Of a stretch of 64,000 nucleotides of DNA, positions 11,971 through 22,993 are shown piece after piece (position 1 is the stretch's first letter; each line of letters opens with the position of its first letter). A model generated the notes under the pieces. It saw only the letters and a list, made by a program, of their open reading frames with translations, ran no database searches and was not told the origin of the DNA. This DNA comes from Mucor racemosus (Eukaryota; Mucoromycota; Mucoromycetes; Mucorales; Mucoraceae), in assembly GCA_027405735.1 (NCBI GenBank), contig JAPEHQ010000025.1:575924-639923 (forward strand). Direction: 5' to 3'. Both the position numbers and the translations under genes were made by a program.

Positions 11971-12312
11971 GCTAAATCAGCCAAAATCAGTATATATAGC
12001 AATGACAACTACCGAAATTAATAGGAAAACGTCCTATTTATGTATAATCAATGTTGAAGTGCAATATGTTCTCATATATACATCTATTTTTTAAAAAGCG
12101 TCGAATTTCAATTATTGGGATAAATAACTGTATGCAGAAAGGTACCAGAAAATTGTAAACCTGTTCCTTGAATGACTTACAGTACTTTATTACAATTTCA
12201 GCTGTTGATATTAAATCAAATATTGGACAGCGTTATCTACCCGATACTTTTTGAATTTTCCAAAAAATTAAATTTTTGACGGAGTTACTGATAAAACAAG
12301 GTCTTAACATTA
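11971..12312. other. No gene recognised
   Basis: AT-rich spacer, nothing supported. Confidence 0.5.
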
Positions 12313-12320
12313 CATAGACT

Positions 12321-12390
12321 TAGGGATGCTGTCGAGCCCAGCTTATACTAGTAAATTTGGCTGGCAAAACCCGGCTCGACACCAATGCTA
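12321..12390. mobile_element. 70-bp hAT-like mini-element
   Basis: A very short foldback. The left end is TAGGGATGCTGTCGAGCC and the right end read inward is TAGCATTGGTGTCGAGCC. It is flanked by an exact 8-bp duplication CATAGACT (12313-12320 and 12391-12398). Ends beginning TAG plus an 8-bp duplication fit the hAT superfamily. It is far too short to code. Confidence 0.8.
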
Positions 12391-12398
12391 CATAGACT

Positions 12399-13242
12399 AT
12401 TGGCCCAAATGCAAACTTCGATATATAGCAAAAAAACTATATATAGTTTTGTGTCAGATTTCGAAAACATCCTTGCTTGAGCATTTTCTAAACCATTGTT
12501 GACAAAACTATTGCAGCATTTTCAAATCATCAACTCCGGATATGGGTCCTGAATTAATAAAACCAGTAGTCAGCAGTAGGAGAAAAGTTATATTTTTTTT
12601 TACAAAGTTGCGTAAAAGTTACCAAAATTAGCTGTTTTTAACCAAATAAGAAAAGCTAAATGTTATATTAGATGTTGGTGATTCATTTTCATCGTTGTAT
12701 TCCCGTGTGAACCGACTGTAAGCATCCGCAAAAACTCCTGAAATACTGACCAAGAAGCGACCGGAGTTTCATTGAGCGATCCTCGAATGCGTGTGTATGA
12801 ATGTAAATCAATCATTACGAGACGCTTCCCATAAAATAAGTGCTTTCAGGATAGAGAGATGCTATATAATCTGTGTTATGACTTGCAAACCCTCCGAATA
12901 GACTTAACCGACAGAGAAACTCGTATTCAATATTAAATACCTGAAATTGTGTTGCAGCGGTAACTGCCAAAATCTTATCCAAGCACATTTATCTACTCGC
13001 CCATAAATTTTGAATAAAAGATCACAATTTGAATCTTACAACACACCAACTAAAGAGGTTCCTACATTATATAATATAATCAAAGTTGAATATCACTCCC
13101 CCCCCTCTCCAATCCTCAATATGTCAGATTCAAATTGCCAAATTGAACAAGCTTCCAAAGATCAATACAGATAAATCTAATGCATCCAAAAACACTGAAA
13201 CTTTATTTTAATATATTACAAATAGAAAGGTTATTTCTTGAT
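12399..13242. other. No gene recognised; 3' flank of TRM112
   Basis: AT-rich sequence. The C-run at 13099-13107 and surrounding region lie downstream of the minus-strand TRM112 gene and may include its 3' end. Nothing else is supported. Confidence 0.5.
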
Positions 13243-13735
13243 TTAGATTTCATGTTCGGCCAACAACATGTTTGGGATACCATCTCTAATTTTATAGACA
13301 TGAGCACAGTTGGGACAAATCATTTGACCTTGTTGAACATGAGTCTAATGTCGATTGATTGAGTTAGTTTTGTACGTCTAAGGCTTAACGGAAAGTATCA
13401 TGCTTACCTCTAATAAAACATTGTGTACAAGCTTTAAGAAATCTTCATTTTCTTGAGCATCTTCAGGCATTTGAGCAGGGAGGGTATTGATGCCAAGCTA
13501 CATAAAATGTCATTAAGTTTTTGCCTTTAAAGGAAAATTTCAACATTTGATTTACCTGAACAGCAGTGTTGTATAAGGCATCCCATTCAATCTTATTCAA
13601 CATGTTGGATAAAAATTCGGGATTGAAATCAGCTTCAATCAATTCAACTTGAACTTCTTCAAAACGAAGAGGAAAGTTATTGTTGTTACAATTTTTAACG
13701 TGGCATTGCAACATATTGTGTGTAATGAGTCTCAT
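13243..13735 (-). CDS. TRM112: Trm112, methyltransferase activator subunit
   Basis: Small zinc-binding partner that stabilises several methyltransferases acting on tRNA, rRNA and release factor. Three exons on the minus strand: 13735-13556, 13497-13408 and 13344-13243, joined in frame to 123 residues, the usual family length (about 125-135). The start MRLITHNMLQCHVKNC matches the Trm112 N-terminus. Cysteines at residues 11 and 16, together with CPNC in the last exon, give the expected four zinc ligands. The C-terminal signature RDGIPNMLL is present. Introns of 58 and 63 nt have GT-AG borders. It is divergent from the next gene, with about 300 bp between the starts. Confidence 0.93.
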
Positions 13736-14032
13736 TTTTGATCAAGATTCTTCTAAGCTTCTTTGAGCAAGTTGAAAAAAAGTAAAAGTAAAAAAAAAAA
13801 ACAGATGGAAAAATTATAGACATCCAAAAAGAAAGAAGCATTTCATACAAGCCACTTTTTCATGAATCCAACGTCCAAGAAAATCTGCGAATTGGATGGG
13901 AGAGGGGCGATGCAGCTAGCATAGGCCAATGATACGAATCAATCTGCATCCATTATAACTAATGCCATTCAGCTGTCTAAAATAATTCCTTTATATTAAG
14001 CTATTAAACAAAATCTAATTGTATATGCTTCA

Positions 14033-15581
14033 ATGGCTTCTCCTTCAAAAAATCAGCATTATCCAAATGAAGAACAATCAACGTAAATTCAATAATTGCA
14101 ATTGTGGGTATATCGCTGGTTTTTAATACTTTTTTGATAGTAAAAAAAGATCCAAAGTGTCAAGAAGAGAATTAGATACACTAAATGATAATAACAGCAA
14201 AAGAGGTATAGAGAAATATTCCGCATCCAACAAACACCTTGTTAAATGTAATTCTATAGCTCGTCGAGATCTTCCGAAATGTCCAATTTGTGAATATCGC
14301 ATCGAGCCTATGTATTGGGCAGAACATTATCAATACGAATTGAATCGATTATCAGAAACTTCTTCAGAAGCATATTCAAATCCAATGAACAAAAAGTTAG
14401 TAGAAAAAAGATCATCCTGTATAATAGATTTATGTATTAATTGAAATAAATAGCCATGGAAAACGAGGCGCAGCAGTAGCAGCTAGAAGACAATTGGAAG
14501 GCAAAGGCAAAAAGAAAGTATCTGTATATGAAGAAGCATTGGAAAAAGTACAAAAGAATAGATCTAAAAGAAAGGATCGTTTAAAGCAAATTATTGACTC
14601 AAATTCCTTTGAACCAACAGCAGCAACATCAACAACGGATGATTCTCATCATGTAGCCCTAATGTTGCAACAACAAGAAAATGGAGCAGATGTACAGACA
14701 TGTTTTATTTGCCAACAACAATTATATGGTGATTTGGAGGATATTAACTTACATATTGATAGCTGTCTATCAAACCCTGCTTCTGTTTCAATGCAGGAAA
14801 GTGAACAAGAAATAGAAGAAGAGGAAGAATATATTGACGACAGTGATAATGTAAATGATAATATTGAAACACCTGTTCAAGAGTCAACACCAGCAGCATG
14901 GGAAGAATATGAATGGGCTGGTCAAGTAAGAGTAAGAGCAAGTGCTATGATGGAGGGTGGATATGGAGGTGCTGGTTTTGCCACTGCCAGTAAAATTGAA
15001 GTAGATGATGATGATGATGATGAAGATTTAGATGTTGAGGATGATGATGCTGCTCAATTTGGAGTAACACAATATACCGAAAGAGATATCGTTGTAAATA
15101 TGGATGAAAACAATGAAAATGATTCTGCTTTGCGTGAAATGGTTTCAGGAGGTTCAGTAAGAACGCCTACTTTAGAAAGGTAAATTTCTTTACACTTGTA
15201 TAGTATATGTGTTGTATTAATAACATATCTTGTAGTGAGAATCAACAAAGACAAGACTTTGAAGCTACTGTTTCTGTATCAGGTTGGGATCAACATTTAA
15301 ACAAAAAAGAAAACTATTATACCAATTCATCATCATCAACAAAAAACCAATCGTCTCTAATTATTGATTCACTAAAAGCTCGTATACATGAATTAGAAAG
15401 TGCTTCTAAATCATCAAATTGTCTAATTTGCTTGGAAAATTACAAAACACCATTGACATCGATTGTTTGTTGGCATGTACATTGTGAACAGTGCTGGCTT
15501 CATACACTTGGTACGAAAAAATTATGTCCTCAATGCCAAAAAATCACAACTCCTGCAGATTTACGCCGAATTTACCTCTAA
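14033..15581 (+). CDS. RNF220-like RING E3 ubiquitin ligase
   Basis: Exons 14033-14082, 14141-14395, 14454-15179 and 15236-15581 join in frame to 458 residues. An N-terminal zinc-binding segment CPICEYRIEP is followed, after intron 2, by RGAAVAARRQ. A second C2H2/UBZ-like finger CFICQQQLYGD...HIDSC and long acidic runs (EEEEEY, a D/E-rich block) come next. A coiled-coil-like stretch (LKARIHELESA) precedes a C-terminal RING finger: CLICLENY, CWHVHCEQCW, LCPQC, ending DLRRIYL. That ending and the CWHVHCE block are characteristic of the RNF220 family, so ubiquitin transfer, probably nuclear, is expected. Introns are 56-58 nt. The start in exon 1 (MASPSKNQHYPNEEQ) is inferred from splice fit and is the least certain part. 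Targets are unknown. Confidence 0.88.
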
Positions 15582-15850
15582 AAAATGCCTATATATTACA
15601 TAATAATACACTTTAAATAATGCCAATAAAATAATAACTGTACAAACTTTAATATACCGTACATGAAATAACAACATTGAGGTTTAATGCAAATTAATGC
15701 AAGTTAATTTGAAATTCTTCATATTATTACATCTTGCTCAATAACACATCAATGCCCAATTTATGTTACATTTAATCACTTTTTATTTTTTTTATTATTA
15801 TTGTTATTATTATTATTACTGTTATTATTACTATCACAAAATTTACTATT

Positions 15851-18305
15851 CTATTCAAAACGGGGTAGTTTTGAAGACTATTATTAAAAATGTTAACAAA
15901 ATGAATGTATTCAATTATGGTTAAAAACCTTACCTGACTATTTTGTTCATTTATTTTACGTTTTAAATTGTTATTTACATCTGGCATCTCAATATCAGTT
16001 TCGACCAAAGCTCCACTCTTGACAGCATCAGCATGACAAGTAGCATGATAAATCTATTATTAAAAATCGTTAAATTACACACCATCAATTACTTTATGTC
16101 TCAACCCTACCTTATCATCTACCAAAATTGCATTTTTATACATCCATTCCTCTTCATCATCATTCCAAAAATCAATAAAACGCTCACCGCAAATAGCGCA
16201 AGGCTTTCTACTGTCGTCATCTGGCATAATTACCGTGTATAAATTGGGATCGATGGCATCTTCACCAGAAGGCTGATTGGATTTTTCGACAGATTTCTGA
16301 TTGACATGACCCATGCCATCATGTAAAAATGCAGGTGCCTGTTGACTCATAAGTTCACCACCTTCGCCATTAATCCATTCATCAACAGTGACAAACCAAG
16401 AACGAGACAAACCACGTTTTACTCTTTCTTTCATTTTTCTATTTTGTCTAAAATGAGAATCCAAATGTGCATCCATTTTAGCTTGACCTTTCTCAGTCTT
16501 TGGATATCTGAAACCACATTGCTTACATTGAAGTGGTTCAGCAGAATATAAAAGCTCAACAGCTCCTGGACGAGCAATTTGTAAATCTTTTGAATCCAAT
16601 ACAAAAGGCCCAAATCGATTGATTGATAAAACTTGAGAATCATCTGATGGTTTATTAGCAACAACAGGAGGAGATGGACTTAGATAACCCATTGATGTTA
16701 GGCTTTTCAACAAATCAGCCGTATCTACTTTAGCATTTTTAGAAGTAGTAGATAGAGGGGAAGGAGGTATAGCAGGACTCAAAACATTTGCTACTAAAGG
16801 CGGCGTAGCTGTATTGGTGTTTTGAAAAGACAATCTAGAATTTACCAATGTAGGTGAAGGCGTTGAAACAACAGGCAAGTTGGCTGGCGTTTGAGATGGA
16901 GATGCAGTGGCTATTTGTGCAAGATATTGTTCAATTGAGCTTGCTTGAGCTGGCGGTAATGTAGGCAAAATAGCTTTAATCTAATATGTAATGTATTATT
17001 ATCATGTAACATATTGAAAAAAATATCATAAACATTGCTTACTTGGCCAATAATTTGCGTTACAGGGTCATTATTTGAATTTGTTGTATTCAAATTGGCA
17101 TTGTTATTACTGTTACGCATAGGCAACATGGATTGTAATTGATCAAGTAGGCTAGATGAAGACATGGGTGCTGGAATTTTTTCAGTTATTTGAGGGCTTC
17201 TGTTACGAGGATCTCTACTAGTACGATGTTGCTCCTATAAATAAAAACTGTTCATCAGTATAAATTGAATAATACAATTCAAGAAAAAAAAATTACCTTG
17301 TTTAAAAAGTTTGGATTTACATGAATACCAGCAGAAGATGGCGAAGGTTTGTTTAAAGATGTAGAGGAAGCAGATGAGCCAGTATGTTCAGGAGGATGAG
17401 GATATCTTGAAGTTGGTGTTTTTTCACGAATATATATGATTGATCTTTCAATTGGTTCAATGATATGACGAGGAAAGACAGGATGACCACCAGGCATGCC
17501 ATTTTTCCACGTTTGAAGTAATCTTTCAAAACTTTTGCGAACAGTAGGATCTGTTAAAGTATACGCGTCCAAAAAAACATTCACCATATTTCTAGAGAAA
17601 TTTGAAATATAGACACCACCGACATTTTTACAAATAGAATCAATCAGATATAATACAGGAAGTTTCTGTCCAGCAGCATTCTACATGTTGAAAATAGTGA
17701 AAAAAAAAAGAGAGAATTGAGGTTATTATATCAAGTTGAATGATTTTACATTTAATAGTTTCTATATGTAAATATATATATTTTATATGCATATGTATAT
17801 GTTTATATTATTAAGAGAAAAATAAAGCATTTACAGGGAAGGGATTTTAAGCATTTAATTTACATAATTTCAAGTCTATATACAATTCTTTTGACTACAG
17901 ATCATAACTACAACAGTTGTAAATCCCTTCCCTAAGCGAATAATCGAGATTTTTATATAAGGAGAAAATAAAGAGAGGGAGGGTATATGATAAAGGGATT
18001 GTGATAACAATATATATATATATATATTTATATATTTATATATATATATATATACATACACGCACTATTCAACTTACATTTCTTAATTGGTTTTCTATTT
18101 CCTTTACAATAAGACTTGCTGCGCCTTGGTTCTCTTGAGCCATAATCGTCAAATTGGTGATAATAGGTTTACTATTAAATGTGAGTTCGGATAATGCTGA
18201 TCGATAGTTACGTCCAACTTGTTCAAAATCTCTACTACTATTGTTATTGCTGCTGTTATGTGATTGCTGCTGCTGTCTTCCATTATTCATTGTATTGGTT
18301 GACAT
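15851..18305 (-). CDS. PCF11: Pcf11, mRNA cleavage and termination factor
   Basis: Subunit of cleavage factor IA that binds the RNA polymerase II CTD and couples 3'-end cleavage to termination. Six minus-strand exons: 18305-18078, 17680-17297, 17234-17043, 16980-16111, 16053-15934 and 15877-15851, giving 606 residues. A Q/N-rich start leads into a CTD-interacting domain (about residues 28-150; [29 protein letters not shown]). A Pro/Ser-rich middle follows. Two zinc fingers are seen: CKQCGFRYP...HLDSHF, and [12 protein letters not shown]...WMYKNAI, completed across an intron by IYHATCH. The donor after DDK at 16110 was chosen over reading through because it restores this finger and gives a 57-nt intron. 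The first intron is long (397 nt) and holds an AT microsatellite; the last exon is only 27 nt. Confidence 0.92.
18010..18055. repeat. AT-dinucleotide microsatellite in PCF11 intron 1
   Basis: Run of TATATA with a few TTTA interruptions inside the first, unusually long PCF11 intron. Confidence 0.9.
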
Positions 18306-18804
18306 TGATAAATATTAGAATAAAATGATAGTATGAATAAAATAAAAAGAGTATATAAGGGTTTGGTTTGGTTTTGTAATAAGAAAAAAGGTTAAAATTG
18401 GATATAGTTTATTCGATGATTTTTTGGTTTTTTTTTTTCTCTCTTTTTTTTTTTTCTTTTGTTTTGTTTTTCTTTTGATTCAAAATTTCGTTTAAATAAC
18501 AGATAAAAAGAAAATTGATCAACAAAGCCTATATTTCTTAATGATCAAAATCCAAGTTTACACACAAATCCAAACAAACTTACCTTTTAATGTTATATAA
18601 TATTACTATACAAGAAAGAAACGAAGAAAAAGAAAGAGGAAAGAAATGAAAATTTTTGTTCACTTCTTATTGATTCACCACTGAATGATGTCACGTTGTC
18701 GATTCGGGATGGCTATTTTCTACTACTACCGAGTTCGACAAACGGAATAAACGGCTTTTCCTTTTTTCCACTCAACATTTACACTGCTTATCTGACATTT
18801 TATA
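18306..18804. promoter_or_regulatory. Divergent promoter region between PCF11 and the synaptobrevin gene
   Basis: About 500 bp separate two divergent start codons, so both promoters must lie here. It contains pyrimidine-rich T/C tracts near 18420-18475. No defined factor site is claimed. Confidence 0.55.
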
Positions 18805-19397
18805 ATGTAAGTAAAAACGTTATTTATCATAAAAGAATTGTAATCATAATCATCATCGCTATCAGGGCTGAACCTTATGATCCTTATATTCCCAATGCCA
18901 CTACAGGTAATAGCAGCAAACAGCCTCAAGAAACCCCGAAAACTGCGAGAGTGCAACAACAAGTAGATGAAGTTGTAGGTATTATGCAGGAAAACATTGA
19001 TAAAGTAATGCAAAGAGGAGAAAGACTGGATGATCTTCGAGGAAAGACAGGTATAATTTGAGTCAATTTCATTAAACTCAAGTGCTTTAACATGTTGGTT
19101 CTTTTACAGAGGATTTACAAGCAACTGCAGGCCATTTCAAACGTGGTGCTAATCAAGTCAGAAAGAGAATGTGGTGGAAGGATTTAAAATGGAAAATCAT
19201 CATTGCTTTAACAATCATTGTTATTCTGGGTGTTATTATTGGTAAGTCTTTATCTTGTTTGTCATCGCGATTATCGCTAATCTGTACCCTCTTATTCAAA
19301 AAGGCTCCATTGTTGGAACACAGGTAACTTATGTCCTGCACATTATCTCAAACGGTAAAACTAATCGGTTCTTTTTTAGACTCACAATAATAACTAA
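18805..19397 (+). CDS. SNC1: Synaptobrevin/VAMP-type R-SNARE (Snc-like)
   Basis: Vesicle SNARE for fusion of secretory vesicles with the plasma membrane. Exons 18805-18806, 18866-19050, 19110-19241, 19304-19323 and 19380-19397 give 118 residues, the normal length for fungal Snc proteins. The N-terminus is MAEPYDPYIPN. The SNARE motif runs from RVQQQVDEVVGIM with the central arginine in KVMQRGERLDDL, to RGANQVRKRMWW. A C-terminal membrane anchor IIIALTIIVILGVIIG is followed by a short luminal tail ending THNNN. The start codon appears to be split by an intron (AT at 18805-18806, G at 18866). The last two exons are tiny and inferred from splice fit, so the luminal tail is less sure than the rest. 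Confidence 0.88.
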
Positions 19398-19604
19398 ATT
19401 ACTAATTGATTATCGTCCAAGAAATGTATCATATTTAATTAAAAAAACTGCAAAAAAAAGTAATTGTGGTATGTGGTTACACAGAAACTATATTTTTATG
19501 AGATATGAGGTAGAGTTGTGAAGCTTACTTTAACTTCAATAAAATATTTATGCTCATTATATATGAGGGATTATGATTGTATTTAATTCTGCGTGATCAA
19601 ATTT
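19398..19604. other. 3' flank, no gene recognised
   Basis: AT-rich spacer downstream of the SNARE gene, with AATAAA-like sequence near 19539-19545. Confidence 0.4.
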
Positions 19605-19742
19605 TCAGCTATCAGTGAATAAGCGATTTTGATCATTCCAAAGTTTCCAAGGATACCAACCAATGTGATTGTTCATTACAATATGCTTGGCATGCTGAGC
19701 CCTTCTTTGTTCACTTTCCAAATTTACTGCATTGGAAAAAAC
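19605..19742 (-). pseudogene. Possible terminal exon of an unrecognised gene
   Basis: A minus-strand frame of 46 codons directly after a good acceptor (TACTAG at 19748-19743). It has protein-like composition: VNLESEQRRAQHAKHIV, then GWYPWKLWNDQNRLF and a stop. The family is not recognised. Upstream exons cannot be traced: sequence above about 19760 is AT-rich without a matching frame. It may be the last exon of a small gene or the remnant of a displaced one. Confidence 0.3.
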
Positions 19743-20164
19743 CTAGTATAAATTATTCAAATTTGATTAGAGACATAAAAAAAAAAATTAGGATGCCTAA
19801 GATGTCAACAAAATGTAAGCATAAAGTTATACTTTGCGCTTTACACACATTGCGATTTAAACGGAAATAAATCCTATGAACAAAAAAATGTCATGATAAT
19901 ATCTAATATGATTGTAGTTAATTATTATTTATGATGAATACTTACTATGTATTAAGTACAATAGATCAGTTATAGTTGAGTTTAATAAGTTTTTTATTTG
20001 GTTAAAATTATTAATGACGGAAGAGAACAGACGTTTTCACAAATGTTTAATATATAATTTAGCATTTGCATATTTTTTATTTGAAATATGCAACTGTGAA
20101 ACTAATTCATGTAATTATTGTTGTTGTTGAAGAACATGTAATGTGAATCATTACATGATGCGAT
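19743..20164. other. No gene recognised
   Basis: AT-rich sequence leading into repeat R1 copy 2. Confidence 0.4.
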
Positions 20165-21180
20165 ACCAAAATTGAAATATTAATTTTTTGTATTCACAAG
20201 GTAGACCTTGTTAAAAGCTACCCTACATTTTTTGTTTCAGCAAAAAATGTTGATTTTTCGTCGAGATAATCAAGATATTAGTTCATACTACAGCTTAAAG
20301 CCTATGCTTGCTGGGTTTCAAAATCGATTTGCTGCAAAAATGAACGAAAAATGATTCAAAAAACAAGATTGTTTAAATGCTCATGAACTGCAAAATAAAT
20401 AAACCTAGCTTATTAAATGGTTTTTGTACAGTTTTAAATTCTGCTTCTATCTAAATAAAATTCAAAAAAATGTTTCACGTAAAATTTCATGCAAAATGCA
20501 ATTGAAATTTTTAAGGTTTTTTGATGATACAGAACACTTTTTATAAGCATATTTTAAATTTAAATAATGGAGATGATTCATAGCAAAATTATCTATTGAT
20601 CGAGGTACTATTTAACCTTTTAGCTACAGTTTTCGTAGAGAAAACGAGATTTTTGTCCAAAAAATTTTGAAATTCAGAATTTGGGATGAGGGTATACAAG
20701 GGGAAAATTGAGGTTAGAAGTGAGGGTATCTCTTTGTACACATTTTTGAGGATATCTCCACGAAAAATCAATATTTTCAAAAAAACTAAATTGAATCTAA
20801 GAGAGCTCAACAAGCTTAATGACATGAATGTAAAAAAAGCGTTGCTCAATTTAACGAATATTTTGAAATCTACTACAAAGATGACAAAAAAATGAAAAAA
20901 AAATAAAAGTGCTCGAAATTTTTTCATACTGAAATATGTTATAGAATATGTCAAAACAAGCAAGTTTTATTATTAAACATTGTTAGTATAGCTTAATTTT
21001 TTACAGAGATATGAAGGTTCAAAGTTTTAATTTTTAGGTTTAGCAGTGAAATACCAGTAAAAATCTGAAACATTAGCACTGAAAAAGTTATACCAACTGC
21101 AAAAAATAGGATATTTCCGGATACTCGTTTTTGGATTAAAGTTGAACATCTCAGGTACATTGACATATAATTTTCTCTTG
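20165..21180 (+). repeat. Dispersed repeat family R1, copy 2
   Basis: About 1 kb, closely matching 38200-39260 and, in reverse complement, the split copy at 1556-2535 plus 8213-8875. It carries an internal pair of inverted motifs: TTGATTTTTCGTCGAGATAA near 20250 and CTCCACGAAAAATCAATATT near 20756. Its left end is shorter than in copy 3. No open frame is shared by all copies, so it is probably non-coding. Confidence 0.75.
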
Positions 21181-21457
21181 GTGTTATATAATAATAAAAA
21201 AAAAAATTGAGCAGAGAAGATGGTAAGTCGGTCCTCTCTTTTTAGCCCGATTTCGAGTTTTTCGTGGGATATGAAATATAATTAGGAACCGATAGAATAA
21301 TGCAATCGATTTATATTCTATTTTGAAGAGCCAAGGTTTATTTGAAAATCTATTTGGTATAGTGTTAACTGATAAAACTGAGGTCTTTTGCACCATATAA
21401 TGTATAATGAAAAGCTTTCTTAATTCAAACAGCGTCATTTACTTTTTCGAATTTCAG

Positions 21458-21700
21458 TCATACTATGATAGCTTTTACAACAAATTCATCAATTGCGTTG
21501 AGATCAACTATTTATTTAAGGCTCACAATTTTTATTCCAATGTTTATCCGGGATATCATCGATCTGTAGTTTTGAAGTTGTTGGCTGATCAATCGATTGT
21601 TATTGGAATTCATTCATCGTCTGAACAACCTCATATTCATGTGACGGTAGAAAAGCAAATTGACAGGTCGGAGTGCCATGGATCTTCACCTTTATTTTGA
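21458..21700 (+). pseudogene. Orphan 3' exon of an unrecognised protein
   Basis: 80 codons following an acceptor (TTTCAG at 21452-21457) with protein-like composition: INYLFKAHNFYSNVYPGYH, then SVVLKLLADQSIVIGIH and a stop. The frame also opens upstream from an ATG at 21407, but that part reads like intron. Sequence further upstream is repeat R1, so the 5' exons are either displaced or lost. The family was not recognised. Confidence 0.4.
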
Positions 21701-21778
21701 TAATATAATACCACCCCCAAGAAAGGGAGGGGTTTCCTGCAATTTTACATTTTTCTTGTTTATATAAAGTTAATTGAT

Positions 21779-22908
21779 ATGTCGCGTTTGATGTTGAACC
21801 AAAGTCGTATGTTTATGCGACAATCTCCAATCTTTACTCGCCGTGCATTGTTCTCCACAGGCTTACAACGTTTTCAACAGCAACAACAAAACCAACAAAA
21901 TACTACTCATTTTGGGTTCCGTGATGTTGCTGAAGAAGAAAAAGAATCCCTTGGTAAAAAAATAAATGATTCATAAAGAATTGCAAATCCACTGATTCTT
22001 TCATAGTTCATAAAGTTTTTGCTAATGTGGCTAGTAATTATGATGTTATGAATGATGCAATGAGTTTAGGTATCCATCGCATTTGGAAAGATGAATTTAT
22101 TCGCTCAATGGCACCTGGTCCTGGTACAAAATTATTAGATGTTGCTGGTGGCACTGGTAAGTAATTTATTCCGTTTTTTTTTATATAGAAAAAGTGAATT
22201 GAAAAAAAAGTAAAACTTTTCTAGGTGACATTGCTCTCAAATTTTTGGATTACTGTAAGAATGTGCATCATGACAATACCGCAACAGTTAAATTAGTTGA
22301 TATTAATGCTCATATGTTGGGTGAAGGAGAGAAAAGATTCCAAAAAACACAATATGCTCATAGTAAGTAACCCATATATATATGTATATTGTCTGGATCT
22401 GTCTCTCATACTGTTTAATGAATAGCCAACCAAGCAAGTTTCTTGGTTCAGAATGCTGAACATCTCGATGAAATTCCTGATGAATCCGTAGATGTATATA
22501 CCATTGCTTTTGGTATTCGTAATTGTACACATGTCGATAAAGTAGTAAAGGAAGCTCATCGAGTTTTGAAGAAGGGTGGACGTTTTATGTGTTTAGAGTT
22601 CAGTAAAGTTGATAACCCAGTAATTGGAAAGTGAGTAATACTATAGCAGTTATTTCAAGTCAAAGCATGAATTAAACATTTTACATAGATTCTATGACAT
22701 CTATTCATTTGATATTATTCCTGCATTAGGTCAAGCTATTGCCGGTGATCGTGATTCATACCAATATCTTGTAGAAAGTATTCGTAAATTCCCCCCTCAA
22801 GAAGAATTTGCTCAAATTATCCGCGACGCTGGTTTCAAGACCATTGGTAAAGGATATGAGGACCTTACTTTTGGTGTTGCCGCCATCCACAGTGGTTTTA
22901 AGATTTAA
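21779..22908 (+). CDS. COQ5: Coq5, ubiquinone biosynthesis C-methyltransferase
   Basis: SAM-dependent methyltransferase of the mitochondrial coenzyme Q complex, methylating the benzoquinone ring. Exons 21779-21953, 22007-22156, 22225-22362, 22426-22630 and 22689-22908 give 295 residues, the usual length. A mitochondrial targeting sequence ([16 protein letters not shown], Arg-rich and hydroxylated) precedes a Q-rich linker. The methyltransferase fold has [19 protein letters not shown], the SAM motif [12 protein letters not shown], and the UbiE signatures FGIRNCT and RVLKKGGRF. The end is the typical [14 protein letters not shown]. All four introns are short, with GT-AG borders. Confidence 0.95.
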
Positions 22909-22993
22909 AATTAATATCAATGACCGCTACTCACACACAAATAAAGAATAAAATAATGAATATTGAATTTGTTTTTGCAACTAAATAATTGTT

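Noticed and set aside
15772..16008. 78-codon reverse frame extending PCF11 exon 5
   Set aside because: It reads through a GTAAGG donor into hydrophobic, intron-like sequence; splicing to the 27-nt last exon fits better.
18696..19061. Longer frame covering the synaptobrevin exon 2
   Set aside because: The upstream part reads through an intron with good GT-AG borders, and its N-terminal sequence is not SNARE-like.
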